Shown: piece by piece, positions 9,030-18,220 of the stretch
Numbering within the stretch: the stretch's first letter is position 1
How the letters are laid out: each line of letters opens with the position of its first letter
From: Candidatus Rokuibacteriota bacterium
Lineage (GTDB): Bacteria; Methylomirabilota; Methylomirabilia; Rokubacteriales; CSP1-6
Direction: 5' to 3'
Assembly: GCA_003220615.1 (NCBI GenBank)
Contig: QHTB01000155.1
Span: forward strand, 1-64,000
Length of the DNA stretch: 64,000 nucleotides
Position numbers and translations under genes: made by a program
The notes under the pieces: generated by a model
What the model saw: the letters and a program-made list of their open reading frames with translations, nothing else
The model's database searches: none
What the model was told of the DNA's origin: nothing

Positions 9030-9063
9030 GCGTCGGGCCTCTCGTGATCAGAACCCATGAAGA

Positions 9064-11166
9064 CTAGCCGCCCCCGGAAACGCCTGTCAATCCGACCCCG
9101 GCAAGGGCCGACCCCGCCGGGGCGGACTCGGCCCGGGCTACCTGGACGAGGTTGGAGTGAAAAGCCGGTCCGCCCCCCAGGTCGGTGACGTCGTCGCGGG
9201 TGAGGACGTTGGCGCCGTGGCCGCCCGGATGGAAGCGATGCCACCAGAGGCCCTCGACGACGACCACTCCGGGCCGCGTCCGGTCCGTCAGCTCGGCGGC
9301 AAACCGTGCGGCGCCCCGGGCGCTCGTCACGACGACGGCGTCGCCGTCGCCGATCCCGCGCGCGGCCGCGTCGGCCGGCGCGAGGAGGACCGTCGGCGTC
9401 TTCTGGCGGCGGCGCAACCGCTCGGACTGGCTGAACGACGAGTTCAGGAAGAAGCGGTTCGGGGGAACGATGCACTGCAGCGGAAACGTCGCGCTCAATG
9501 CGACGTTGTCGGGTCCCTCGCGAAGCGGCACGTACGTCGGGAGCGGTGGCTGGCCCTGGCGCGCGAGCCGCTCCGAGTAGAACTCGACGCGACCGGACGG
9601 CGTGGGCGCGCCATCGGCGAACGGCCGATACGGACGCGGCAGGTTCATCCTCACCGAGCCCTCGGCGCGCAACCGCTCGTAGGTGATCCCGTTCACCGTC
9701 TCGTCGCCGGTCGCCAGCAGCTCGCGGATGAGGTCCGCCCCCGATTTCGCGTAATGCGCCTCGGCAACGCCGAGGGCGCGCGCGAGCCGGCGGAAGACCT
9801 CCCAGTTCGGCAGGGCCTCGCCCGGCGGTGAGAGGACCGGCTGAGCGAGCTGGAGGTGGAAGTGACCGTACGAGCGGTAGAGGTCCTCGTGCTCGAGCGA
9901 CATGGTGGCCGGGAGCACGAGGTCGGCGTAGTGCGCGGTGTCCGTCATCACCTGCTCGTGGACCACCGTGAAGAGATCCTCGCGCGCCAACCCGCGCAGG
10001 ACGAGGGCCTGGTTCGGACAGACCGCGGCCGGGTTCGAGTTGTAGACGTAGAGGCTCGTGATCGGTGGCGTCATGACCGGGTCGGTCAGCACGCGGCCGA
10101 GGTGGATCATGTTGATCACGCGCGGCGACGGCGACGGCATGAGGTCGGAACGCTCGAGCACCCGCGAGTCGAAGCCGAAGCCGCCCGTGGACGAGAGCAG
10201 CGCTCCCCCGTGGTCGTCGGCGTAGGCGCCGGTCAGCGCGGGCAGGCACGCGAGCGTCCGGCACGTCATGCCGCCGTTCTCGTGACGTGACACGCCGATG
10301 CCGACGCGCATGAACGAGCGCGGCGATGCCCCGTAGCGCCGGGCGAAGTCCACGATGGTCGACGCCGGCAGGCCGACGATTGGGGCGACGCGCTCTGGTG
10401 CGTACTGGGCGACGTGCTCGGCGAGCCGCTCGTAGCCGAGGGTGGATCGCGCGATGTACGCGTGGTCGACGCGGTCTTCACGGATGAGCACGTGCATGAC
10501 GCCGAGGGCGAGCGCGGTGTCGGTGCCGGGCCGGACCATCAGGTGCAGGTCCGCCTGCTCGGCGGTCGCGGTGCGATAGGGATCGACGCAGACGACGAAG
10601 GCGCCGCGTACGCGCGCCTGCTTGACCAGCGTCATCACGTTCACGGTGGAGTACGCCGCGTTGACGCCCCACAGCACGATGAGATCGGCTCCCACCATCT
10701 GCTCGGAGTCGTTGCCGGTGACCGCGCCGAGCGTCGCCCGCCATCCCGCGTAGGCCGTGTTGATGCAGATGGTGCGATCGAGTCGGCTCGCGCCCAGCGC
10801 GTGGAAGAGCGGATGGCCGGCGAAGTACTGGATCTGTCCCATCGTGCCCGCGTAGGAGAACGGCAGGATGGCCTCGGCCCCGTGCGTCGCGATGATCCGG
10901 CGCCAGCGCTCCGCGATCTCGCCGAAGGCTGCGTCCCACGTGATCCGCTCGAACCGTCCCTCGCCCTTGGCCCCGACGCGACGCAAGGGATGAAGCACGC
11001 GGAGGGGCGAATGGACGCGCTCGGCATAGGCGCGCACCTTGCTGCAGATGACACCCTGGGTGAACGGATGCGCGGGGTCGCCGGTGACGCCGGTCAGCCG
11101 TCCCTCCTCGACCGTGACCAGCAGCGCGCACGCCGACGGGCAATCGTGAGGACATACGGAACGCAT
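9064..11166 (-). CDS. Molybdopterin oxidoreductase, DMSO reductase family, 4Fe-4S
   Basis: A 700-residue molybdo/tungsto enzyme catalytic subunit. The N-terminal C-x3-C-x3-C-x(~28)-C iron-sulfur motif is at residues 5-42 (VCPHDCPSAC then GVICSK). The molybdopterin-binding core follows (FAGHPLFHALGASR, VLWGVNAAYS, VYNSNPAAVCPNQ near residue 365). The C-terminal domain starts near 590 with the dinucleotide-binding layout NRFFLNSSF. There is no Tat signal peptide, so the enzyme is predicted cytoplasmic. No ferredoxin or membrane subunit is adjacent. It is divergent from a pterin-type carrier with a 26-base gap that holds overlapping -10-like elements. The substrate is not identifiable; the family includes formate, thiosulfate, polysulfide and acetylene-acting enzymes. 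Confidence 0.85.
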   Translation of the reverse strand: MRSVCPHDCPSACALLVTVEEGRLTGVTGDPAHPFTQGVICSKVRAYAERVHSPLRVLHPLRRVGAKGEGRFERITWDAAFGEIAERWRRIIATHGAEAILPFSYAGTMGQIQYFAGHPLFHALGASRLDRTICINTAYAGWRATLGAVTGNDSEQMVGADLIVLWGVNAAYSTVNVMTLVKQARVRGAFVVCVDPYRTATAEQADLHLMVRPGTDTALALGVMHVLIREDRVDHAYIARSTLGYERLAEHVAQYAPERVAPIVGLPASTIVDFARRYGASPRSFMRVGIGVSRHENGGMTCRTLACLPALTGAYADDHGGALLSSTGGFGFDSRVLERSDLMPSPSPRVINMIHLGRVLTDPVMTPPITSLYVYNSNPAAVCPNQALVLRGLAREDLFTVVHEQVMTDTAHYADLVLPATMSLEHEDLYRSYGHFHLQLAQPVLSPPGEALPNWEVFRRLARALGVAEAHYAKSGADLIRELLATGDETVNGITYERLRAEGSVRMNLPRPYRPFADGAPTPSGRVEFYSERLARQGQPPLPTYVPLREGPDNVALSATFPLQCIVPPNRFFLNSSFSQSERLRRRQKTPTVLLAPADAAARGIGDGDAVVVTSARGAARFAAELTDRTRPGVVVVEGLWWHRFHPGGHGANVLTRDDVTDLGGGPAFHSNLVQVARAESAPAGSALAGVGLTGVSGGG

Positions 11167-11177
11167 CGCGTCAAAGG

Positions 11178-11183
11178 TATCAT
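11178..11183 (+). promoter_or_regulatory. -10-like element TATCAT for the BT1-type carrier
   Basis: TATCAT lies nine bases before the ATG at 11193, which would put transcription start at or next to the start codon (leaderless transcript). No Shine-Dalgarno is visible. The reverse complement of the same bases may serve the divergent molybdoenzyme gene. Confidence 0.4.
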
Positions 11184-11192
11184 GGCCTTTGG

Positions 11193-12449
11193 ATGCTCCA
11201 GCGCCTCCACCAGCTTTCGCCGTTTCAAACGCCGGAAGCCAAGCGCCTCGCGATCCTGTTCGGCGTCGTGTACTTCTCCCAGGGCATGTACCACGTCACC
11301 GATCAGATGGTCACGCTCACGCTCAAGGACCAGTTCGGGTTGTCGGCCGCCCAGGTCGCGAACTTCGGCTGGATCATCCTCATCCCGTGGGTGATCAAAC
11401 CCGTGTACGGACTGCTCTCGGACTCCGTGCCCCTCTTCGGCCGCCGGCGCAAGAGCTATTTCCTGCTGACGTGCACGCTCGCGACGGTGGCGGCGGTCGC
11501 GCTCTCCCTGATGGGCGCGCCGACGTACTGGCGAATGGCGCTCCTGATCACCGTCATGAGCCTGGGCCTCGCCTTCACCGACGTCCTCACCGACGCGATG
11601 ATGGTCGAGCGCGGCAAGCCGCTCGGGCTCACCGGCGCCTTCCAGTCCGTCCAGTGGGCCTCGATCAACGTCGCCACCATCCTGGTCGGAGCCATCGGCG
11701 GCTATCTCGCCGAGCGACGCGAGCTGCACACGGGCTTCCTCATCGCCGCGTTCTTCCCGTTCCTGGCCCTGGTGATGGGCACCGCCTTCATCCACGAGGC
11801 TCCCGCGAAATCGCGGCGCGAAGAGTTTCGGGAGGCGTGGCAGGGCATCAAGCGGGCCGTGGGTCACCGCACGATGTGGGTCGTGGCCGGATTCATCTTC
11901 TTCTGGACCTTCAGCCCGTCGATCGGGATCCCGCTCTTCTACTACCAGACGGACACGCTGAAGTTCAGTCAGCAGTTCATCGGCCTGCTGGGGTCGCTCG
12001 GGGCCGCTGCGCAGATCGTGGGCGCCGCGTTCTACGCGCCCCTGTCACGTCGCTACCCGCTCCGGCGCCTCATCGAGTGGTCGATCGGCGTCGGCGTCGT
12101 CGGCACGCTCGCCTACCTGCTCTACAACGACTGGAAGTCGGCGATGATCATCGATATCACGTTTGGCGGCTTGAGCATGATCGTCCAGCTCGCGTTCCTC
12201 GACCTCGCGGCCAAGGCCTGCCCCCCTCACGCGGAGGGCACGTTCTTCGCGCTGCTGATGTCGGTCTACAACTTCGGCGTCCAGGGCTCGCAGGTCGCCG
12301 GTGGGTATCTCTACGACTGGATCGGCTATACGCCGCTCATCATCATCTCGGCGGCGTTCACGGCGGCGGCCTGGCTGCTCGTGCCGCTGGTGAAAATCGA
12401 CCGCATCGAGGCGGCCGCGCGCGCTGCGAAGGCCACGTCGATCGCTTGA
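11193..12449 (+). CDS. MFS carrier, BT1 (folate/biopterin transporter) or AmpG-like type
   Basis: A 418-residue transporter with 12 predicted membrane helices. The loop between helices 2 and 3 reads KPVYGLLSDSVPLFGRRRKS, the form of the MFS motif typical of BT1 folate/biopterin carriers and also close to AmpG-type permeases. Central regions (VQWASINVATILVG near 150 and FWTFSPSIGIPLFYY near 240) fit the same group. It is divergent from a molybdopterin enzyme, so a pterin-related substrate is a tempting but unproven idea. The ATG follows a -10-like element by only nine bases, suggesting a leaderless message. Carrier assignment is firm, substrate open. Confidence 0.8.
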   Translation: MLQRLHQLSPFQTPEAKRLAILFGVVYFSQGMYHVTDQMVTLTLKDQFGLSAAQVANFGWIILIPWVIKPVYGLLSDSVPLFGRRRKSYFLLTCTLATVAAVALSLMGAPTYWRMALLITVMSLGLAFTDVLTDAMMVERGKPLGLTGAFQSVQWASINVATILVGAIGGYLAERRELHTGFLIAAFFPFLALVMGTAFIHEAPAKSRREEFREAWQGIKRAVGHRTMWVVAGFIFFWTFSPSIGIPLFYYQTDTLKFSQQFIGLLGSLGAAAQIVGAAFYAPLSRRYPLRRLIEWSIGVGVVGTLAYLLYNDWKSAMIIDITFGGLSMIVQLAFLDLAAKACPPHAEGTFFALLMSVYNFGVQGSQVAGGYLYDWIGYTPLIIISAAFTAAAWLLVPLVKIDRIEAAARAAKATSIA

Positions 12450-12556
12450 CCGAGGCGCCGGGTCAGCGAATCGGCGATACCACCGCTGTCGCCAACCCGG
12501 TCACCTCGATTCCCGAGAACGACGCCAGGGACCGCGAGACCGAAGACCGCACGTAG

Positions 12557-13141
12557 CTAAGCGATGCGCCGGGTGCGCGTCTCCTCGAGAGGGACCTGGC
12601 CGCGACGCCGGTAGTACCTCAGCGTCATCGGCTCGCCTGAGGCCGTCCATCCACCGATCACGCTGCCCATCAGGCCAACCAGCACGCCGGTCAGATTCGA
12701 CAGCGCAGTATTGCGCATGGCCGCCGCCATATCGGTCGCCGAGGAAACCGCGGTCGGCGTGGCGTGAAAGCCGGCCAGCGATCCCAGCCACCCGCCATAG
12801 CTGGCGAGCGTACCCGTGGCCGCGAGCAGCATCAGGATCGGAAGCGTGACCAACCACGCGATCGCCCCGTGGAGCACGGCCGGTTCGGCCCGGCGGAAGC
12901 CCGCGATCCGGGCGGCCACCCAGCCGCCGACGACGAAGGCGAAGAACGCGCCGCCGATGTTGAAGATGAGCGTGATCAACCGGACGTTCTTCCAGGTCGC
13001 CGCTTTCGAGACTTCGTGGGCGCCCACCGCGAATCCGATCAAACCGATGACGAGCCCGACGGCCAGCGCGGACAGCGCGCCAACGATGACCGCGCTCCAG
13101 ACAACGGGCCAGGGTCTCCAACCCGAATCGTACTGTTCCAT
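12557..13141 (-). CDS. Hypothetical integral membrane protein
   Basis: A 194-residue protein with four predicted transmembrane helices: roughly residues 9-35, 55-80, 90-110 and 145-165. Helix 2 and the last helix are glycine-rich (GGAFFAFVVGGWVAARIAG; GVLVGLMGSVIGGW), as in small channel-like or stress proteins. The N-terminus MEQYDSGWRPW is short and cytoplasmic; the C-terminus is basic (YRRRGQ, RTRRIA). I chose ATG at 13141; the frame extends 11 codons further but without a better ribosome site. It stands alone between the BT1-type carrier (convergent) and a TfoX-like gene. I do not recognise a named family. Confidence 0.6.
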   Translation of the reverse strand: MEQYDSGWRPWPVVWSAVIVGALSALAVGLVIGLIGFAVGAHEVSKAATWKNVRLITLIFNIGGAFFAFVVGGWVAARIAGFRRAEPAVLHGAIAWLVTLPILMLLAATGTLASYGGWLGSLAGFHATPTAVSSATDMAAAMRNTALSNLTGVLVGLMGSVIGGWTASGEPMTLRYYRRRGQVPLEETRTRRIA

Positions 13142-13186
13142 GGCTCCAGACCTCCGGAACGGGAGGCAACGCAATCTACGTGCCGG

Positions 13187-13564
13187 CTACTCGGCGGTGG
13201 CGGTCCGGTAGGCGCGGCGAAGCCAGGGCAGCACGAACCCCACGTCGGCGGGGCTCTCCACGTTGATCTCGATCCAGCCGCGACCGCCGAAGCGGCGGTG
13301 CGGGCGGGCGCCGGCGGCCAGCGCCCGCCGCTGCTCGTCCGGCCGCAGTCGGATCCACAAATCGTGCTCCTTCTCACGGACGGGGAAGCACGCGAACAGC
13401 GTCTCGCCCACGAAGTAGCCCCAGCGCCCGAACATGGGCGTGATCCTCACGCCGGGCCAGCCGCCGAGCGCGGTGTTGAGACGGTGGGCGGCGCCGGTTC
13501 CCCCGCGCTCGAGCGTGCGCCGAGTCTTGCGGCCTCGGCCAAGGCCGCGGATCCGACGGGTCAT
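13187..13564 (-). CDS. TfoX N-terminal-domain-like protein
   Basis: A 125-residue protein whose central part matches the TfoX N-terminal domain pattern: PMFGRWGYFVGETLFACF near residue 43, then DLWIRL, then a short helix and GWIEINVES. TfoX N-domain proteins include the competence regulator TfoX/Sxy, but most stand-alone members are of unknown function. The first 25 residues are rich in Arg and may be DNA-binding or just an over-long start; no better start is obvious. Neighbours on the same strand (an EthD/Dabb-like protein before it, a membrane protein after it) give no functional hint. Confidence 0.6.
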   Translation of the reverse strand: MTRRIRGLGRGRKTRRTLERGGTGAAHRLNTALGGWPGVRITPMFGRWGYFVGETLFACFPVREKEHDLWIRLRPDEQRRALAAGARPHRRFGGRGWIEINVESPADVGFVLPWLRRAYRTATAE

Positions 13565-13600
13565 TGGAGCAGGTGGCCTGGTCTCGGCACGTGCGGCGCC

Positions 13601-13912
13601 TTATGGCCAGACCTGAGTGTAGGCGAAGCGCGCGCGATCGCTCACGCCACCGAAGTGCGCATCGTACTCGCTGCGCAGGAGCTTCATGTGGTCCGACGCC
13701 ATGAGTCGGCGATACGTCGCCTCGTCCTGCAACTCGTACACCGCCATGTACTGGAACTTCTCCTCGCCTTCCAGCGCTTTGTAGCGGCGCGCGCTGACGA
13801 CGCCCTTGAACTGTAAGACCTGGGGGACGTGCTCGTCGTTGTACCAGCGGTTGAACGCCTCTTCGCGGTCCTTCGTGATCGTCGCCTTCACCACGAACAG
13901 CACGGTCGCCAT
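13601..13912 (-). CDS. Small ferredoxin-fold (Dabb/EthD/DUF4286-like) protein
   Basis: A 103-residue protein with the length and pattern of dimeric alpha/beta-barrel proteins: the motif FNRWYNDEHVPQ near residue 21 is characteristic of the DUF4286/EthD group, followed by ARRYKALEGEEKFQYMAVYEL. Related proteins include ring-cleavage and heme-degrading enzymes as well as many uncharacterised ones. It starts with ATG 100 bases from the divergent malate synthase gene. No partner enzyme is adjacent, so the substrate is unknown. Confidence 0.65.
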   Translation of the reverse strand: MATVLFVVKATITKDREEAFNRWYNDEHVPQVLQFKGVVSARRYKALEGEEKFQYMAVYELQDEATYRRLMASDHMKLLRSEYDAHFGGVSDRARFAYTQVWP

Positions 13913-14012
13913 GGCGTCCTCCTCCCGTGTTTGCCCGGCATTCTAACCATTGACAGTGTTTCCGCGCCCGTGCGAAAAGAACACGTTTGATTCCTCGCGA
14001 AGGGAGTCGCTC

Positions 14013-15692
14013 ATGGCGAGCTCGGCAGCCACACGCGTGAAGTTCGCGCCGGTGGAGGGTGCGGCGCCGCTCTTCACGCCGGTCTTTCTCGATTACCTCG
14101 TGGATCTCCACGATCGCTTCACGCCACGCATCGGTGAGTTGCTGGCCCGGCGCGCCGAGGCCCTGACCCGGGCGCACACCCGAAGCGTGCTGCCGTCGAA
14201 TCCCCCGACGAGCGCCGCCACCACCGGCGACTGGCACGTGCCGCCCGTCCCGGCCGATCTCCAGAAGCCGGGCATCGAGATCTCGGGCCCCTGCTCGATC
14301 ACCTCGATGTTCATCAACGCGCTCAACCCCGGCCCCGAAGGCGAGCGCGCCGAGGGCGACCTGGACGACGACGAGGACTCCGGGGGACACCGGCTCGTCG
14401 ACAGCGTCCGCGCCGCTCACAACCGCGTGGCCGCCGTGCAGCGCGAGCTCCATCACTTCGACACCGAGCGGAAGCGGGAGTACCGCGTGGCCGACGGCGA
14501 GCTGCCGTTCTTCATGCATCGTGAGCGTGGCCTCCACCTGGTCGAGCCCGAGGTGACGGTGGACGGGACGCCGGTCAACGCCGCGCTCCTCGGTACCGCG
14601 CTGACGCTGTTCCACGCCGGCCGCGCCCAGGCCGAGCGCAACCAGGGCATCTACTTCTATCTGCCGAAGCTCGAGTTCGCGCCGGAGGCACGGCTCTATC
14701 GCGACGTCTTCGATCGCAGCCGCGAGCGGTTGCCGTGGCTGCGTCCCGCGACCATCCGCGCCATCGTGCTGGTCGAGTCGCTGCCGTGCGTGTACGAGAT
14801 GGACGAGATGCTGTACGAGCTGGGGGCCTATGCGGCCGGGCTCAACGCCGCGCGCTGGGACCTCAAGGCCAGCATCTTCGAATACGTGATGGCCGACCCC
14901 AAGTCGGTCTGGCCGGATCGGTTCGGCGTGGACATCAAGACGACGCCGTTCCTCAGCAACATCTTCCGGCGGCTCGTGGCGATCTCGCTCAAGCGCGGTG
15001 CCGTGCCCATCGGGGGCATGGCGACGGCGCTGCCGAATCCCGATCCCGACGTCAATCGCGCGGCCGGCGACGCGATTCGGGCCGACAAGGAGTGGGAAGC
15101 GCGCCAGGGCTTCATCCGCGCCTGGGTCGCCCACATCTTTCACATGAAGACGGCCGCGGACCCCTTCAAGCAGCTCATCGGCTCGGGGTGGAGACCGACC
15201 GCGGAGATGGCCCGGCCCGAGAACTATCCGATCCAAATCGACGTGCCGGACGGGCCGATCACGCTCGAAGGCACGCGCCGGAACTGTCGGATGGTGATCG
15301 AGTACGTCGAGGGTTGGCTGAACGGCCGCGGCGCCAAGGGCATCGACAGCCTCGAGGGCAAGCCGGGCATCCATCCCGCGCTCATGGAGGATCTCGCCAC
15401 CGGCCGCATGTCCGTCGCCCAGATCGCACAGCGGATCCTCCACCACGTGCGCACGACCGACGGAGCCGGCGCGGCCCACGATTTCGCGCTGGTGAAGCGG
15501 CTGCTGGGTGAAGAGCTCACCGACATCGTGGCGCGGCGTCCGGCCGATCCCGCCGTGCAGGCGCGCTACCGCAAGTCGGTGAAGATCGCGATGCGCTGGA
15601 TCAAGAACTACGTGGATCTGGACTTCCGGAGCCTGGCCTCCTACACGCGGGGCGATCTCGACGCGATCGCGGCGGCGACCGAAGCGTTTTGA
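14013..15692 (+). CDS. aceB: Malate synthase (A-like)
   Basis: A 559-residue enzyme that condenses glyoxylate with acetyl-CoA to malate. Recognisable stretches are FFMHRERGLHL near residue 168, RATIRAIVLVESLPCVYEMDE-type core near 245-260 (with the acidic residues that bind magnesium) followed by AGLNAARWDLK, and PIGGMATALPNPDPDVN near 330. The length is close to the usual 530-550 of the A type. ATG at 14013 has an AGGGAG ribosome site seven bases upstream; the frame continues to a TTG at 13950 but without a site. No isocitrate lyase is nearby. A tartronate-semialdehyde-reductase-like gene at 19602-20486 may draw on the same glyoxylate pool. An acidic insertion (EGDLDDDEDSGG near residue 112) is unusual. 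Confidence 0.88.
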   Translation: MASSAATRVKFAPVEGAAPLFTPVFLDYLVDLHDRFTPRIGELLARRAEALTRAHTRSVLPSNPPTSAATTGDWHVPPVPADLQKPGIEISGPCSITSMFINALNPGPEGERAEGDLDDDEDSGGHRLVDSVRAAHNRVAAVQRELHHFDTERKREYRVADGELPFFMHRERGLHLVEPEVTVDGTPVNAALLGTALTLFHAGRAQAERNQGIYFYLPKLEFAPEARLYRDVFDRSRERLPWLRPATIRAIVLVESLPCVYEMDEMLYELGAYAAGLNAARWDLKASIFEYVMADPKSVWPDRFGVDIKTTPFLSNIFRRLVAISLKRGAVPIGGMATALPNPDPDVNRAAGDAIRADKEWEARQGFIRAWVAHIFHMKTAADPFKQLIGSGWRPTAEMARPENYPIQIDVPDGPITLEGTRRNCRMVIEYVEGWLNGRGAKGIDSLEGKPGIHPALMEDLATGRMSVAQIAQRILHHVRTTDGAGAAHDFALVKRLLGEELTDIVARRPADPAVQARYRKSVKIAMRWIKNYVDLDFRSLASYTRGDLDAIAAATEAF

Positions 15693-15748
15693 GATCACGC
15701 GTGGTCGACCCAATATTGGGTTGTCACGCGCAATGTAAATGAGGGGGG

Positions 15749-15780
15749 TTTGGGGGGAAGCGGAACGGGTCCCCCCAACT
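15749..15780. terminator. G/C-tract hairpin between convergent genes (family A palindrome)
   Basis: A run of six G after GTTT pairs with a run of six C before AAC across a short loop, and is followed by an A/T-rich stretch. It lies in the 94-base gap between the stops of malate synthase (+) and the VOC gene (-), so it probably terminates both. It belongs to the dispersed palindrome family also seen at 34738, 43830 and 56626. Confidence 0.6.
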
Positions 15781-15786
15781 TAATAA

Positions 15787-16548
15787 TCACGGAAACCGGT
15801 ATTTACTGATGTGCAGGTGAACCCCGTGGCTCGAGGTCGGCTCGATGGTCACCTCGCCCGTGCCCCGCAGCAACTTCACGCGCTGGCGATCGCAGGCGCC
15901 GATGAGCGCGTCGAAGTCTTCGGCCACCAGCGAGAGCGCCACCATGCCCTCGCTGCCGCCGACTTCTTCGGCGGGCACGACGAGGAGCGCGCCCTGACCG
16001 ACCGTCAGCATCGTCCGCGGCCCCCCGTTCATGGCCATCTCGGGCAGCGCGAAGAGTGACTGAAAGACGCTCACGGTCTGCTGCGGCTCGCGCGCGCCGA
16101 TGACGAGACGCTTGAGGTGAAGGGGCGCGGACGGCGCCGGGGTCGGGCGATGGTCCGGCGTCGCCAGCTCGACGAGGACGCCGGCGCAGGCCTTCGGATG
16201 CAGGAAGGCGATGCGCCCGGCCAGTCCCTGGCGCGAGGCGTGGTCGATCAGCGGAACGCCGCGCCGCTTCAGATCGGAGAGCTCAGCGTCCACGCTCGGC
16301 GTGTCGAGGCAGAAGTGGTGCAGACCCTCGCCGCGCTTGGCGAGAAAGCGACCGACGGCGTTCTCGGGGTCGAGCGGCTCCAGCAGCTCGATCTCGGTGT
16401 CCCCCGCGCCGAGCAACGCGGCGCGCACGCCCTGATCGGCCACCTCGGCCTCGCGCAGCAGCGGCAGGCCGAGCGTGCCCTGGTAGAACGTGTACGCGTC
16501 CCGCAGCCGCTTCACCACGATCCCGACGTGATGAATCCCGAGCACCAC
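15787..16548 (-). CDS. VOC-superfamily protein, methylmalonyl-CoA epimerase-like N-terminal domain
   Basis: A 253-residue protein made of two glyoxalase/VOC modules. The first (residues 1-130) closely follows methylmalonyl-CoA epimerase: GIHHVGIVVKRLRDAY at the start with a metal-ligand His, IELLEPLDPENAVGRFLAKR near 53, GEGLHHFCLDT near 74 with a second His, and a Glu in VLVELATP near 124. The second half (from LKRLVIGA) is a degenerate VOC repeat ending in GVHLHISKYRFP. The double length is not usual for epimerases, which are about 135-150 residues, so it may act on another acyl-CoA or be a two-domain relative. It precedes the NUDIX gene's end by 14 bases, same strand. Start is GTG. Confidence 0.7.
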   Translation of the reverse strand: MVLGIHHVGIVVKRLRDAYTFYQGTLGLPLLREAEVADQGVRAALLGAGDTEIELLEPLDPENAVGRFLAKRGEGLHHFCLDTPSVDAELSDLKRRGVPLIDHASRQGLAGRIAFLHPKACAGVLVELATPDHRPTPAPSAPLHLKRLVIGAREPQQTVSVFQSLFALPEMAMNGGPRTMLTVGQGALLVVPAEEVGGSEGMVALSLVAEDFDALIGACDRQRVKLLRGTGEVTIEPTSSHGVHLHISKYRFP

Positions 16549-16562
16549 GGCCGAATCCTCCC

Positions 16563-17021
16563 CTAGCGGATGAATGCCGCAGCCCGGCCGGCGCGGGCGT
16601 CGGCGATGCGCACACGGTGATTCGGCAACAGCGTGCCGGGCAGCCGACGCGGTGAGAAGTATCGCAGATCGAGGGTCTCATCGCACGTCGTGAGCGCGCC
16701 AGACGTCGCCCCGCACTCGAAGCACACGTTGACGTAGTGCCAGACGTGCCCGGTCGGATAGCGGACCACCTGGAGCGCTGGCTCCGAGTAGACGCCGATC
16801 AGCCGGCGCACGACCACGACCAGGCCGGTTTCTTCGAGGACTTCACGACGCGCGGCCTCGGCCAGCGACTCGCCGATCTCGACCGACCCGCCGGGCAGGC
16901 CCCACTGCCCGCCGTCGGAGCGCTGCTGGAGCAAGAGCCGGCCACGCTGATCGAAGATCACGGCGGAGACGCTGGGGCGGACTCCGAGCGCCTGGGTGAC
17001 GTCGGGCTCGAGCGTGATCAC
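16563..17021 (-). CDS. NUDIX hydrolase
   Basis: A 152-residue NUDIX protein. The NUDIX box is complete: G-G-S-V-E-I-G-E-S-x5-A-x-R-E-V-x-E-E-T-G near residues 46-68, providing the metal-binding glutamates for cleaving a nucleoside-diphosphate-linked substrate. The preceding strand SAVIFDQRGRLLLQQR is also typical. The GTG start shares GTGA with the aldo/keto reductase stop, so the two are translationally coupled. The likely role is house-cleaning of an oxidised or damaged dinucleotide, but substrate cannot be assigned. Confidence 0.85.
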   Translation of the reverse strand: MITLEPDVTQALGVRPSVSAVIFDQRGRLLLQQRSDGGQWGLPGGSVEIGESLAEAARREVLEETGLVVVVRRLIGVYSEPALQVVRYPTGHVWHYVNVCFECGATSGALTTCDETLDLRYFSPRRLPGTLLPNHRVRIADARAGRAAAFIR

Positions 17022-18133
17022 GAGGTGGCGGTGAAGAGCCGACCGAACTCGTTCCAGGGCATCGGCGCGGTGGCCGCCACGCCGGCGTTCTCCTCGACGT
17101 GCGCGACGGTCTTCATGCCGACCAGCGCTGTCCCCACGCCCGGCGTCGAACGCACGAACTGGAGTGCGCGCTGAGCATCGGTCTGGAAGCCGGGCAGGAA
17201 CTCGGTGAGCATCGGCGGCAAGTTCCTCGTGAGCTGTCCCTGGTGGACCGACGCCGACGCCATGACGTAGATGCCGAGACGCCGAGCCGCCTCCAGCGCC
17301 GGCACCGTCTCCTTGCCCACGGGCTGATTGGCGCGCGTGAACGCCTCCGTCATGCCGAGATTGTAGGGAAGCTGGACCACTTTGAAGTGATGGCGGTCGC
17401 CGGCCACCGCGCGGGCCGCGTTCACGACCTCTTCGAACGAGAGGAAGTCCGGATCGGTCGGCGCCTGGCGGTAGCCGTTCCACGTCGCCGTGCCGTAGCA
17501 GCCGATCTTTCCCTCCTGGACCGCCTGCTCCAGCGCCGTGAACGCGTCGCGCAGCCGCTCGAGAAAGACCGGACGCTCGAGCTCGTCGAGCTGACTCTCG
17601 GGGTTGTGGACGTAATAGATGTCGATCGTCGCCAGCCCCAGATTCTGCCGACTGCGCTCGATCTGATCGGCGAGATACCGCGGGGTCATGCAGTGGGCGC
17701 CCCCCACCACGTCGTCGGGCCGCACGACCCCGGTGCGCAGGTACGTGTCGGTGAAGTACGTGCGGGGATCCGTGTCGACGTTCGCGTCGAGCGGGATGTA
17801 GCCGCCCTTGGTGGCCACCACGACCTCGTCGCGTCGAAGCTCGGAGCGCGTGATGCGCTCGGCCAGCACGGCGCCGATCACGCGCTCGCTCCGCTGGTGT
17901 CGATAGTTCACGGCGGTGTCGATGACGTTGAGGCCGCGCTCGAGCGCCTGACCGATGGCGCGGCGGTAGAGGCTGTCGGTCGCGGCATCCTCGCGGCCCA
18001 GGTAGGTCCCCAGGCCCAGGCTCGACAGGTGGCCGGCGGAGTCGAGTCGGCGATAGTTGTCGGCCGCGACAGTGGAGGCGAATCGCTGCGCGTAGCGCGC
18101 CGTACCCTCGGGAGTCGCGCGGCCCTCGATCAT
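17018..18133 (-). CDS. Aldo/keto reductase family protein
   Basis: A 371-residue TIM-barrel oxidoreductase. The catalytic tetrad region is visible: Asp and Tyr in NVIDTAVNYRHQRSE near residue 70, Lys in VVVATKGGYIP near 102, and His in IDIYYVHNPESQ near 175. The C-terminal end has the family's NADP-binding phosphate region (VRSTPGVGTALVGMKTVAHV). It is longer than the standard 310-330 residues because of an insertion around residues 110-150 (DTDPRTYFTDTYLRTG). I chose ATG at 18133; the frame extends to a GTG at 18202. It overlaps the NUDIX gene by four bases. Substrate is unknown. Confidence 0.85.
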   Translation of the reverse strand: MIEGRATPEGTARYAQRFASTVAADNYRRLDSAGHLSSLGLGTYLGREDAATDSLYRRAIGQALERGLNVIDTAVNYRHQRSERVIGAVLAERITRSELRRDEVVVATKGGYIPLDANVDTDPRTYFTDTYLRTGVVRPDDVVGGAHCMTPRYLADQIERSRQNLGLATIDIYYVHNPESQLDELERPVFLERLRDAFTALEQAVQEGKIGCYGTATWNGYRQAPTDPDFLSFEEVVNAARAVAGDRHHFKVVQLPYNLGMTEAFTRANQPVGKETVPALEAARRLGIYVMASASVHQGQLTRNLPPMLTEFLPGFQTDAQRALQFVRSTPGVGTALVGMKTVAHVEENAGVAATAPMPWNEFGRLFTATS

Positions 18134-18220
18134 GACCAGGCCACACGATAGACCACGAGTGGCGATTTCCCCTCGATCAAACGGCTGCGCCGGCGCGACC
18201 ACCGCGGTGATCGACCATGA